Origin: Phoronis australis
Lineage: Eukaryota > Phoronida > Phoronidae
Reading direction: 5' to 3'
NCBI GenBank assembly: GCA_002633005.1
Contig: NMRA01000090.1
Location: forward strand, 565,715-629,714
Length of the DNA stretch: 64,000 nucleotides
The translations under genes were made by a program, and so were the position numbers. The notes under the pieces are model-generated. The model made no database searches and had not been told where the DNA came from. It worked only from the letters and a program-made list of their open reading frames with translations. Shown here piece after piece: positions 1-10,612 of this stretch. Within the stretch, counting starts at the first letter, position 1. Each line of letters opens with the position of its first letter.

Positions 1-276
1 CACGACGCGTGTTACAGGTTAAATACATATTGGTCCCAATAAGTAAGCAGTGAGGATATTTGGTGAAAGAAGTCTTAAACAAACAATATTTCACGTCTTA
101 ACAACTTTCTGATTCACAAGACATGGGTCCTAATTAAACCGTTTACAACGAATTCCTGCCATCGACAACTGTGTCCTCTCACACTCGACGTGTCTTCCAA
201 CAATCAATACAAATTGAGTATATGTATATGTGTGTGTATGTATGTATGTGTGAATGTATCCCTATGCATTATATTA

Positions 277-347
<71 letters not shown>

Positions 348-475
348 ATTTGTGTAAATACACAACTAGAAAGACCTTCCAGCAGGGCTACCCACTTAAA
401 TGTTAATGCTCGTCTCATGCGTTTTAGATAGGCCTATATCATGTTTCCATACTACATGTATGGCTGCATAATTTC
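1..475. other. Flanking non-coding sequence
   Basis: No gene is visible here. The stretch holds a TG microsatellite (separate entry) inside AT-rich sequence. The 86-residue plus-strand ORF across it is only the Cys-Val translation of the TG tract. Confidence 0.6.
279..348. repeat. (TG)n microsatellite
   Basis: About 35 TG dinucleotides with two CG interruptions, preceded by a short TATG-rich run. It is a simple dinucleotide repeat of the kind common in animal intergenic DNA and likely length-polymorphic. Confidence 0.97.
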
Positions 476-958
476 TCACCCAAACAATCTACATGTATAG
501 ATTCCCAAACCGTTTTGAGGTGTGGATGTGGAAACATTATGTCTTAACTCCACTGATCTGTTTACGCCAACTTCTCGCCCATTGACATTGGCACGATGTT
601 TCGACAAGTCTTCAGGTGTTACACCATTCTTAGAATAACGAACTAGGTTGTATGGTACAGTGTATACTTGTGGTGTCCAATGATGAGCACCTTTTAAGTG
701 GTCATCATTGACCACTGAGTGTAACAGTAACATTAATCTGGGAACGAACGTTCTTCTAAGAACGTGTAATACCTGACGATGGCCGGAGAAATAACGAATG
801 GAGCGTCGTGCCAATCTAAGTGGGCTAGATGCTGTACGTAGACCAATGGTTTCAGAAATGATCTTACCAGATCGTCTACTGCTCAGCTCATGAAATAACA
901 TTACCAAACTGCGCCTCTCGCGACATCGAGTAGTTCTAGGATCAAATATGACTACCAT
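476..958 (-). other. 160-residue ORF just past the stop of the upstream gene, shifted frame
   Basis: This Arg-rich ORF lies in a different frame from the last exon of the 966-5349 gene. Its ATG falls 7 bases after that gene's TAA-type stop region. The same frame is open backwards to about 1018, so it overlaps the last ~17 codons of the gene. It could be 3' untranslated sequence that happens to be open, a true C-terminal extension split by a one-base error or frameshift, or an alternative splice product. I recognise no domain in it. Confidence 0.3.
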
Positions 959-965
959 ACAGAGC

Positions 966-3900
966 TCACTTAATTGAGTGCAATGACACCGAACTACTGC
1001 TTCTTGTGAATGATTTTCTCATGTGTAAGAGTTTGCGAGCATTACTTTTTAGAATGTTTGACGTCTGTGGTTCTTCGTTGTGACTTAATTCCGCAGTTCT
1101 TTCTTGTGGCAATTCTTTCGTTTGCTCAGTGTTACTCTTGTCAAACACAAATTCTGTCAACGACATGTTTTTTGGAATGGTTGTCGCAGGTGGATCATAC
1201 CCTCTTAAATAACGACACATTCGGACGTCGTCCCACAATTTCTGGGTACGTTTCTGCTTCTCAATTATCTTTCCTACAAATTCTCGCAGCTTAGAGGTGC
1301 CATGGTTCTTCTTTAATGGCCGCCATCTCATTGACGCTGACGTAGAAGCTGCTCCGGAGCTGCTCTGGTTTTTTACCACTCTTGCCTCAGCTGTTGTAGC
1401 TAGAGCTGGACTGCAAACTTCTTTTGCCTCACATTCTTTGTTATTTAAGGATAAAATTCTAATACCTTGTCCTGAAAGCCCGGGGAGTGCTTCCGTTGGT
1501 GTTACTGAGGTATGCTTTTTTACGCGATCGTTGCTGAGCGCGAAAATGTGTTTTTGGTTTACATTCGTTGATGACGTGCTAGACAACTCTGAGACGTCAT
1601 TACCGCTAGTGGCAACGGACTTTCTGCCAGATATCAAAAGTTTAGAACCGGTTATGTCAGACAAGTTTCCATTATCCGAAGATGGCATATTTATTTTGGA
1701 AGTAGCCAACTCTCGGTGATGGTATGAGGCTGATTTCGTACGAGGAACAGTTAACGGCACACTCTCATCTTTTTCTTGCTGATTACTTTTTTGTAACGTA
1801 AGTTGATAATTCTCGTTGTTTGTCACACCTAGCGATATTTTGGCTCCCAGACTCCTTTTCTTTGAGAAGTGTATGTTGACCCCGTCCATGGACACTGATT
1901 CTCGACGGAATGAATCTGAAGAAAAGCAATGCATTTCCAATTATCTAAATGTTTGCAGGAGTCCTCAATGGTTTTGCAATTCATTAAGTTTCAGAACTTG
2001 ACAGTAAACCCTAGCAAATTTCAAACATGACGACACCATAACATTCCCGCTTGAATCTAAGCGGGGAGTGAAGGAGTGACCTTAAAGCCAACTGGGGCAA
2101 AAGACAAGATCTCGCTCAATCAGCAGACTATGGTTTCAGTTTTCTTTCTACAGGAAAGGGTCGGGCATCTTGCTTGCGTTGCAACGTGACAACCACTTCA
2201 ACGAAAAGCACTTTTTTGAGGTTGTGAGAAATACATTTCGCTATGAAATTAAGTCACACAATTGTAATCCGACTAAACTCAAGAGTTGCAAATACGTTCC
2301 CGGCCCTTACCTGCTTGGTCCCGCCGTTGTATGTTCTTGGGAATACTACGTCTTCGTTTTATACTGTCCAACTCATCGTGTAGCAGATTGGTCATCTTTT
2401 GAATATCCAACCGTCTGCGCTCCGCCTGAAAATCTCAAATAATGTGTTACTGCTTCAAGTCATATATACACCGACGGAGTACAGTACGCTCAACAAAAAC
2501 TTCTTGCGGCACTGTTGCCACTTTTAAAGTGACTTTCGCCATTAACGTTCTGAGCTCATTGCAGGACTGCGTTCCGTAGACCCAAAAATCGTGCGTAAAC
2601 GCAAGACTTCGCGAGATATTGGCAAGGCATGTATTGCGAACGAAACGCGTGGTCACACTAGCTTCTACTGGCCACGAAACTCGCCTTAGCGGTCCGTTTA
2701 ATGAACAGTGGCTCATGATTATTCGATAAACAGTTATTTTTGAAAATCTCCATGATAGCTAGTAGCAGCATATATTAAAGAAAACAACAATGGTTTTAAG
2801 TCGACTTGACATGTTTCGGTGTCATTTATTCAAACACCATCATCAGAAGAGAGAATGCAGTGGCCACCTAGCTAGGCGAATTTATTTAACCCTAAGGACA
2901 AAAGCCTATGGGTCAGGGTAGTGCACAAATTTATCTGTGCTGGATGTGGCTCCAGTTATATAGGCGAAACTGTTCGCCATTTGAAAACCGGGACTAAGGA
3001 ACATCTAAATTCTGACAGAGGTTCACAGGTAAGTATTCACCTACAGAGCTCCAATCATTGTTATCAGCAGTGCTCTTTCAATGACTTTGCAATGATAGAC
3101 CAGACAGTAACAACAAAGGAGCTTAAAATTCATGAGACTCTACACATAATTTGGTGCAAGCCCCATCTCAATAGGCAACTGGCACACCACAGGTTGTCAT
3201 TGTTGGTCTTATTCACTCCCTGTAACTGACTGTATCTGTGCTTCATTACTTGCTGGGCCTAGCTAGGTGGCCACTGCATTCTCTCTTCTGATGATGGTTT
3301 TTGAATAAATGACACCGAAACATGTCAAGTCGACTTAAAACCATTGTTGTTTTCTTTAATATTTTTGAAAAGCAAATTAATTTAGCCAAAGCTCAAGGAC
3401 TCTAGTCATTCATTTACTTAGAAGTAGCTCTGCAGTCACCAATAAAATTTTCAAATTCATCCAGAGGTGTCTGGTCAGGTGGCCGTAGCGAAAAAAGCAT
3501 TGTTTTGTAAATTGTAATAGGCAAAGCGAAAACGCCACATACCAAAATTTAAAAATCCAGCGATATATTAAATCTCTTACAAGCAAATCTTCTGCCATGA
3601 AACAGACCACTGGAGGCGTTTTTAATATTCATCAACGTTTAGCCTATTTGTGATCACAGTCACCTTTGTAACTCCAGGTTCGCCGTTCTTTCAAATCAAT
3701 GTGGAGTGATTTTGTACGCTATAAGCAAGTTTCCTCTCAATCGTTTACAAGGGTGAAGATCAGTAAATAACCGCTGAGCAAGAAGTCTTATCAGACCTCC
3801 CAGTGACTCTTTAATGAGTCTATAAGGGACATCATGATCGTTCAAAGATGTCTCGATGCTTCCTAAAGACCTGGGACAACTATGACTTTTAGTTATAATT

Positions 3901-5349
3901 TGTCCAGGTCAGTTGTGGCATTTAGTATAACGAGTGCTCATGATTGGTCGAAGGTTCTCTACAAATAACAAAAAGCAAACGCGAATGGGGGACACCGAGC
4001 CGAGAAAACATATTGGCGGAGGCGCATCGAGACTAAGCATCGCCTGAGAAGCTGTAGAATGAGAGAATCAAGCCTTCGGTATTTAGGGACAACCTCTTTT
4101 TTCATTTAGTGTTGGCGCTGCACTTTATTTTATTTTAAGGAAACTGCATTTTCCTTCAAAGCAAAGTCAAATCTACCTTGCGATGAATCAAAGCATTGAA
4201 AAATTACATTTGAATGATCAAAAACCACAACAAGTGCCGCCTGTTGTCTACTTTGGTAAAATAGTAAGACGGAATATTATCGTGAAATTGTGAAGGAACT
4301 TGTATTTTGTTATATCAAAAATACTCAAATTTTACCAAAGAGGATAAATTTTGTGTTGGTGTAATACAACTGTTCAGAAGTTCGTAATTTGGAAGGTGTG
4401 GAAGATCAGACTCGAGATCGACCTCAAAAATGTAGTGTAGATGGATCGTAATTAGCTCTTGGATACAACATCATTTGAGCTACGAGTTCGATTATGAACT
4501 TAAAAATCTCGAATTTTTAGTTTATAGCTCGAATCTTGCGCGCTTGGATGGGACAGCCATCTTCGTAAACCTTAATAAATGCTCTAGACAATTATCCTGA
4601 CCTTGTATTCAAGTAGAACAGAAAATGACAAAACTATTTTCGATTTCGAATTCGAGTAAAGAAAATGGACCCTGGGTCATGGAAGCAAAGTAACTTGTCA
4701 TCACTACCGTGTGTAACTGTAATGATATTTTTAAATAAGTGCTTCCCAATTTTATGTATAAGCGATTTGAAAAATATGTTTATCAAATTAAAAAAAATGG
4801 AACCATTGTCAGTTTGATTAAATAGTTTACAACTTCGATGGTAATGACGATCAAAATGTTCGGGATGGTAGTTTCAAATTTCATCATTTGTTGACGCTCA
4901 CAAGTTAAAAATTTGCCTTAAATTTGAATTCTAACATGGAAAATCGAAAACTCCTGCTTATGGACATCTGAATATTGTTAATAAATATGTTCTATTACAT
5001 GTCAAATTTACATAATTTGCAATATTTAAATATCAAATTTTACGAAAATGTCCATTTACACATGTTGTGATCTATTTGGTTAACTGGTCAATATTTTGGA
5101 AAAATATTTTTTCAAGGTTGTTAACAGAACTTGGACGCACTACATTACCTGCCTGTCCAGATTCGCAAGGTGCAGCTTAAGCCTGTTGTCTGCTGCGTTT
5201 CTGTTCATTTTGTTGTCATTTGTCTCGTCAATGTCTTCTTGTCCACTATTCACCTTTTCCTGCACGAGGCCCACATCCAATATTGGTTCTCTAGCGTGTC
5301 GTTGTAAAATATAACGGAGGGAGGCTCGCCGCTCAGTATTGTGGGCCAT
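966..5349 (-). CDS. Unrecognised 421-residue Ser/Thr-rich basic protein, three exons
   Basis: Exons on the minus strand are 5349-5149 (phase 0 out), 2425-2311 (phase 0 in, 1 out) and 1915-966 (stop included). The phases agree and the sum is 1266 nt, i.e. 421 residues. The start ATG has a good context (ACAATGG). Donors read CAG|gtaatg and CAG|gtaagg; acceptors are pyrimidine-rich (gagattttcag, gcttttcttcag). The first ~105 residues are charged and probably helical (ERRRLDIQKMTNLLHDELD, then RRRS). The middle is low-complexity and rich in Ser, Thr and Asn. A more ordered block near residues 315-370 includes KLREFVGKIIEKQKRTQKLW and a following YLRGYDPPATTIP motif. There is no signal peptide or membrane segment, so a cytosolic or nuclear protein is likely. 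I do not recognise the family. Intron 1 hosts the Penelope-like insertion in antisense orientation to the gene. Confidence 0.65.
2773..2877. repeat. Left inverted arm of the Penelope-like element
   Basis: It is the reverse complement of 3257-3361 over 105 bp with one difference (GGTGTTT here on the minus strand, GGTTTTT in the right arm). RNA across both arms could form a hairpin of about 105 bp. Confidence 0.93.
2798..2858 (-). ncRNA. Hammerhead-ribozyme-like motif, left arm
   Basis: On the minus strand the arm reads CTGATGA (2846-2840), then a stem GGTGT / ACACC closed by an AT-rich loop, then GAAAC followed by ATGTC. That is the order of a type I hammerhead core: C3-A9, stem II, G12-A15, a very short palindromic stem III (ACATGT) and the cleavage-site GTC. 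Stem I would pair CTT before the core with AAG after the GTC. One extra T lies between the core and stem II. Hammerheads in Penelope-like ends are established knowledge; that this copy is catalytic is inference. Confidence 0.55.
2921..3229 (+). pseudogene. C-terminal GIY-YIG endonuclease fragment of a Penelope-like ORF
   Basis: The ~102-residue frame starts HKFICAGCGSSYIGETVRHL and goes on to an EHL motif. This is the paired Cys, then YIGE-x-R, then EHL pattern of the GIY-YIG nuclease at the C-terminus of Penelope-type proteins, which nicks target DNA. The reverse transcriptase and most of the linker are missing, and the segment sits between the two inverted arms. A bacterial-type GIY-YIG enzyme is unlikely given the Cys pair and the Penelope ends. 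Strongly truncated, so not functional alone. Confidence 0.75.
3257..3361. repeat. Right inverted arm of the Penelope-like element
   Basis: Partner of 2773-2877. The near-perfect match suggests recent insertion, or gene conversion between the arms. Confidence 0.93.
3278..3336 (+). ncRNA. Hammerhead-ribozyme-like motif, right arm (stem II mutated)
   Basis: Same core as the left arm: CTGATGA at 3288-3294, GAAA at 3317-3320, and the expected cleavage-site GTC at 3324-3326. The single arm mismatch falls in stem II (GGTTT against ACACC), breaking one pair, so this copy should be weaker than the left one. Confidence 0.5.
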
Positions 5350-6339
5350 TGTAGTGTTTGGCGATCGATTCCTAAACTATCATTTACTTACTGAAATTTA
5401 CCGTAAATTGCGAGTGCCATGAATATTTCACCAGCTCTGCTAGTTAGTGGCAACCACAAAGTCCGTTTGCGAAGAATGAAGAAGGTCGCGATTCATACAA
5501 TGCACAGTATACGCGTACGTTTGGTTGAATAACGACTCCTGTGTATCAACAACTGGAGCTTGTCAACACTCGTTCAGCCTCAGTAATGATGCGCGCTACA
5601 TTCACCTTTTCACATGACAGTAATATTGATGATTACACTTCTGGAGATGCTCGGCTTATTTTCTTACAGCATTGCCAAAACCAAGATAAATTGAACAATG
5701 TCATGCGAGGACCTTTTATAACACTTCTTTCAGAGTTTCAATATACACAGCATTGACGAGTACTATTACGTAGCCCCTGAGCCGGACCTTTCTACTCAAA
5801 GACTACATTGAATTAAAGGGTATAATTTGTGTCATTCAAAGACGATATATTAATGGCCTCTAAAAGGGGGTTACTCAGCATCTTGAGTGCGTTTTCATTC
5901 TTATCAGAACAATAATGAACAACTTGCATATCTTTTTCGCAGTTATGATCGCTAATTTGGGTTCGACCCGCTATTCCCGGTACTTCTATTACGCCACCCA
6001 TATGCGCCATATGTTTCGCTCCACTCGTTAAATTAATAAGTTCAGTTACAGGGGGTCATATTTCGGCGTGCCTCAGGCGCATGAGCCTAAGCCAGTGTGC
6101 CGTAACGATAACAAAAGAAACACTTAACATTTGGAGAAAAAAAAACGCTTTTCAACAGTATTCTGAAGCTCTGTTTTGTTAGGTTTGTGGGCTTCCTACC
6201 ATGTATAATTATTGGCCAACATTATCTTCTATGTATTTACTATATCTAATTAACACATACTGGTAAATTGCCGATTATATAATTGTCCAAATCTCGTGTG
6301 AAAAAGGCGACATACCGCTCATGGGATGGATGTTATAAC
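5350..6339. other. Upstream region of the 5.3-kb gene
   Basis: The 5' flank of the minus-strand gene starting at 5349. Core promoter elements are not obvious: no TATA box stands at a fitting distance. The short plus-strand ORF at 5541-5756 has no splice context and no recognisable domain. Confidence 0.4.
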
Positions 6340-6490
6340 AGTTGCTGCTAGCAGTAATCGCTTAAAGAATCATTATGCGAATTTGAAGATGTGTCCCTGA
6401 TGAGAAGGCCATGATTGAGGTTGACTTTTGGACGGGAATGACTACTGTTTATTTCGTCTGCGGTGAATCTGCTTAAAGCTAAGCGTACAT
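6340..6490. repeat. Partial copy of the 9.3-10.5 kb repeat family
   Basis: It shares the block gatgtgtccctgatg... gttgacttttggacggg ... ctgcttaa with 9560-9710. It is a fragment of a dispersed, non-coding repeat. Confidence 0.7.
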
Positions 6491-8670
6491 CGACAAGGCA
6501 GACTCGGCACATGTCAATTTCTAACCACGCGTACACAGGTAATTTAGCGATTGTGAGAAACTAGGCAGTCTCATCAGTCACGTTTGTGCACTCATCGAAA
6601 GGGACTGGCAGTGAATGAGTTGCAACCATTGAAGAGTAGGCTAGGAGGCATTTGTAATCACGTGACAAGCATACAAAAATGTGAGTATTTGCCACTTAGA
6701 TATTTGGGTAGTAATATACTTTCCATCAATATTCCTTTTTATGCAATTGACCGTCCAGTTTTCTTTTAATACAGTCCTTAAAGTCCTTATCTCAAAGGGC
6801 ATTCTAGTTCAAAAACTTAGAAATATATACCAATAATTAAGTAATATGTAACATAGCATAATGTTCAATCCTTTCTGTTATCAAACTAAAAGCCTTTTTA
6901 GCACAGTTTTGTACCTCTGCCGAAATCGAAAAATCATCGACTATTCCTGTCTATTTCCGTGACCTGAATTCCTGTGTGTCAGTTCAGGAACGATTCCTGA
7001 ATACACCATGTTGTCCTTTGAAAACGTATTGATATCACCGTGAGCGTAAATGCGTTGTTACTTTGTTTGGTTGTTTTCAATTCCCATTTTTAGTTCTTTT
7101 TACACTAACTTGATTATTTATTGTCCTAACTTTACCTGGTCTTTACATATGACAAATGGTATTTAATGCATAATCGTAAGTTTGAAGTACCTTCGCAAAG
7201 TCTTCCGCGTAGCCAACGCTCGGCTACTTAGGTCAGCCCTGACTCATCGCGAGGGTAGGATACGTCAAATTTCAGCAACATTACCTCTTTAGGCAATAAA
7301 TTAGAGGAAAAAAATCTTCATGTCTTATCTTCATAGCCATATCAAGAAATTGATGCAAAGTACCAGCCTGAAGTGAGCAATTGTCGTGTCACGGTGACTA
7401 CCCGGACGTGTGAGCGCAGGGCGTAATTGCAGGGCAGCAAATCGGTACCGGCTTTACTGGCCGTTTTAAAGTGTAAAATAGAAAAAAGACATCCACATAC
7501 GGCGATGTGTCGACAAACAAGTTTCATCTCAAAACTGACAGTGTGACGGTGCTCCACATCTGTGCTTGATTTTGCTGCCAGGACACAGTCACGGCGACTG
7601 CAGGCCTTGGAATTACAACGCCGGGAAAATATCACTTGCTAAACTTGCTTTGAAGTTCAACTATCAGGTACAATATATTTTTCAAACCTCACAAAAACAA
7701 ACTTGCATGTACCTGATTATAAAAATTCCGCGCCGTAAACCGGACTGGCGGGGGGAGTGTAGTGGATTTTAATCAATGAGCTGAATGTCGGCGATGGGAA
7801 AATATTGGAGTATTAGGAGCATGACGCAGTCTTTTTTAATCTCTTTGTCACAGGAATTTCTCTTATTCAGGGCCGGGTAGCTAATTAATGTCTTCATCTT
7901 GCCTCGCGGAGCACAGATGTTCGACCACACACTGCATGCCAGGCGGCTAGCAGCGTATACGAATGTTTCTGGCTAAGTGGGAATATTCCTTTTAATTATA
8001 TTATACCATTTGGCACCATAGCAATTTTTGTATCTGAAATTATTTCGCCGCCAAAGGGTATTCTCTTGGCGGTCAGCCGCCCGGCTGTAGGCGAAGTCGC
8101 GTCTAAGTTGATTTTTCGCAAGTTTAACTGTCAGGATAGTCTAACTGTATAGCAATTTTTATTCAATAATTTGATGTTGCATGTTCGTTGTTCTGTTTAT
8201 GCTGCTTGTTTACCAGAGGTAGTTAAACCTAGTAAAACACGCTTAGCCTAGTCCGCCATAGTTGCCCCGTTGTTATTCAATCGTTGCCACAGGACTGTGA
8301 CTAGTCAGTAATTTTATACAAGTGTCGGAAACTATCGTTGTATGTATACGGCATGTATCTTTGTTTGTATACGGCATTCATGTTTGAACAATTTATTCCG
8401 ATAAAACAGCAGGGGACGACATGCCTTCGTCTTTTGTCAGTGGAGTGGTCTCCATCGGTTTGCATGCCGTGGGTCATCTGCTACGCGTCCCAGTCCAGCA
8501 AAACAATTTCTGTTAAAATTAATTTTGCCCCATTTTGTCACCATTGTCAGTACAAAGTGTCCCTACTTTGGTTTTATTTGAGTTAAGTTCCGCTGTCGAT
8601 TACTTTATCCGCGTTTGTAGGCTGGTAACAGACACTGCTCCAGTCGCACAGACGGCGTATACTAAGCCTG
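6491..8670. other. Intergenic, no supported gene
   Basis: No convincing gene. One stretch, about 7583-7667 on the plus strand, has a good acceptor (gattttgctgccag) and a donor (CAG|gtacaa) around one open frame of ~28 codons. It could be an isolated exon, but it has no partner exons and no recognisable motif. Confidence 0.35.
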
Positions 8671-8684
8671 TGTTCCTGAATGAA

Positions 8685-8725
8685 TTGTACTTCCGGGTTC
8701 GCGGTTAGTTCAAAATGGCGATTTG
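8685..8725 (+). promoter_or_regulatory. Possible TATA-less promoter motif (ETS-like)
   Basis: A local CpG-rich patch contains acttccgggttcgcgg (8689-8704), close to an ETS-site consensus common in housekeeping promoters. AATGGCG follows about 10 bp later, but that frame stops after three codons. Weak evidence only. Confidence 0.15.
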
Positions 8726-9042
8726 ATGTTCGGGTCGAAATCGTGAGTGACGCGTTTATTTAAACTTTCTTTGACTACGGATTGTGTATTGGTTATGAGT
8801 TAGGTACTGTGTGGGTCCTTATAATATCTTCTAAGCATTCAATAAGTGTTGAAAACGTGTGCTTCTAGAACTTAACGATCAAATTTTTAGTAAATACATT
8901 TCAACGAGAGCATCGTCCGCAGAATCGGTCCAAGCCATAGACATGTCTATGGTGCAGGCATTCGCCATTTTGTCGTATTTTAGTGTAAAATTAAGTCCGT
9001 CACATAGTCGCTAAAAGGTCACCACCACTGAGTTGTAGTGAG

Positions 9043-9262
9043 GCGTACATCGGGGTAGATCAGCGAAACTGAGTGGAACCACTTGCGAGAAAGTAGAACA
9101 AGTGAAACTGACGACAACCGGGCGATCAGTTGTACGCCATCAGTGGTAAGAAGACGCACATCGGCCAAACTTGCAAACCGTTCAGTTTCCGTCAGTTGCT
9201 CTCAGTTGTCGCTAACTTGTTTACAACTGGTTGTGTCCAGTTTTATAAGGCCGATGTACGCT
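9043..9262. mobile_element. Small palindromic MITE-like element
   Basis: The ends carry inverted copies of a ggcgtacatcgg / ccgatgtacgc motif. The interior also folds on itself, with acaagtgaaactgacgacaa facing runs of its complement. No ORF, about 215 bp. Terminal inverted repeats on a short non-coding body suggest a non-autonomous DNA element. No target-site duplication could be defined with certainty. Confidence 0.4.
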
Positions 9263-9264
9263 AG

Positions 9265-10480
9265 GCTTAACCCTTTGAAGGAGCTTTGGGAAATTTGAAA
9301 GGTGTATTCCTAATGAGTCGTCGACAAACTGTAACTAGTATCGAACTGATCCAAATACCACCGTGCTCGTTAGTGGAAAAGTTTTTTTAACGTTTGCCTC
9401 TGTATCTTCGTTGTTCAGTAATGCATGTTCATGAAATTCGACAAATAAATTTCTATCAAGGAGATGACAACGATTTCCCGTATTCGGAAAGACTTGATGT
9501 TTTCTGCGCCACCTGGAGGCCATTTTTGCGTCCGTTCTCTGGCGTCCAGCTCACTATCTGCCTTTCCAATTAAATGATCATTATGAGAACTTGCGGATGT
9601 GTCCCTGATGGCCATGACCGAAGTTGACTTTTGGACGGGTCTGACTTCTTCGTCGCCCCCTAGTGGTGATGTTGTTTTTGGTTGCGTCTGCGGCCGAATC
9701 TGCTTAACACTTTGAAGGAGCTTTGTGGAATTTGAAAGATGCTGTTCCTATGAATCCGACGACAAATTGTAACAAATGTAGAACGAATCCAAATACCACT
9801 CTGCCCCTAGGAGCAAAATGTTTTCTTACCGTTAACCTATGTATCTTTGGAGTTCACGGATGTATTTTCATGAAATTCGGCAAATAGCTTTCGATTAAGG
9901 GGACGACAACTGAACGCCTTCCCGGACGTGTTTTATGTTTTCTGCACCATCTGGTGGTCAATTAAAAATGTTCGCCACTGTTGTTGATGTATGCCTCTCT
10001 ATCTGCCAAACCACTCAAAGGACGATTGTAGGAGAGCCCTGTCTGCAATTGATTTTCGGATGTTTTTTACTATTCTGGCGCCCCTTTCGGGCAATTTTGC
10101 TTTTTTGTGTCTACGGCTGTTTCACTTTAGCCCTTTGAAAGATCTTTGCGAAATTTGGCAGATGGTTTTCTATCGAGATGGCAATTGAAGACGATCAGTT
10201 TCAAACCAAGCAGACTATAGCTATGCCCCCTAGTGTCAATTGTTTTTTTACATTTGCCTCTATATCTTAAGAATTCCTTGGCTTATTTTCTTGAAATTTG
10301 GCAAATAGTTGTGTTCTACAGAGACGACGACCTTCCCAATTCGGATGGGTTTGACGCATCCTGGGCCATCTATTGGCCATTTTTATGATAATAAAAACAC
10401 CCATATAAGTACTCTCTTTGCGGTGCTATCATTGGCGCATTTCAACGCTCCACGTTGCTTTTGTAAACTGAGTTTATGTC
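9265..10480. repeat. Three diverged tandem copies of a ~430-bp repeat
   Basis: Units begin near 9265, 9711 and 10131. Each runs in the same order: a (c)tttgaaggagctttg-like start, an aaatttgaaag block, ...ccctagtg..., a 'catgaaattcggcaaatag' block, a 'gacgac' block and ...tctggtggcc... . Related fragments lie at 6340-6490 and 44170-44400, so the family is dispersed. The units are strongly diverged and no coding frame is conserved among them. Confidence 0.7.
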
Positions 10481-10612
10481 TCTCAAGGTTTGAGGCATGG
10501 ATAATAAAGTAATAACTGTGGAAGTCATTAAGTTTTCTTCTTCCGAAAGCAAATAACGTCATAATGAAATGACGAAGAAATAATTACACTGAAGGATTAT
10601 AGTCAGTAAAAA

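Larger units (their letters stand above)
2747..3360 (+). mobile_element. Penelope-like element remnant with inverted terminal arms
   Basis: Two 105-bp arms (2773-2877 and 3257-3361) are inverted copies of each other with one mismatch seen by eye. They enclose about 380 bp that encode only the end of a Penelope-type endonuclease. An 11-12 bp direct repeat (tatttttgaaaa) lies at 2735-2746 and 3360-3371 and looks like a target-site duplication, which leaves 26 bp of extra sequence inside the left boundary. Penelope-like retroelements are known for terminal repeats that may be inverted, for 5' truncation and for hammerhead motifs in their ends; all three appear here. The reverse transcriptase is absent, so the copy cannot move by itself. 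Confidence 0.75.
2426..5148 (-). other. Intron 1 of the 966-5349 gene
   Basis: A 2723-bp intron. Its distal part (2747-3360) is the Penelope-like insertion. The rest (about 3372-5148) is AT-rich, with no coding frame or repeat I can recognise. Confidence 0.6.

Noticed and set aside
171-431. 86-residue plus-strand ORF
   Set aside because: It is the translation of a TG microsatellite (Cys-Val repeats).
2483-2542. Alternative first exon starting MAKVTLKVATVPQ for the 966-5349 gene
   Set aside because: It would join in phase but needs a 57-bp intron and a weak donor; the exon at 5349-5149 has a better start context, donor and phase.
2921-3229. Free-standing homing endonuclease reading of the GIY-YIG ORF
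   Set aside because: The CxxC before YIGET and the flanking inverted ends with hammerhead-like cores point to a Penelope-like retroelement.
3410-3610. 66-residue minus-strand ORF in intron 1
   Set aside because: No splice sites or domain; consistent with chance in AT-rich DNA.
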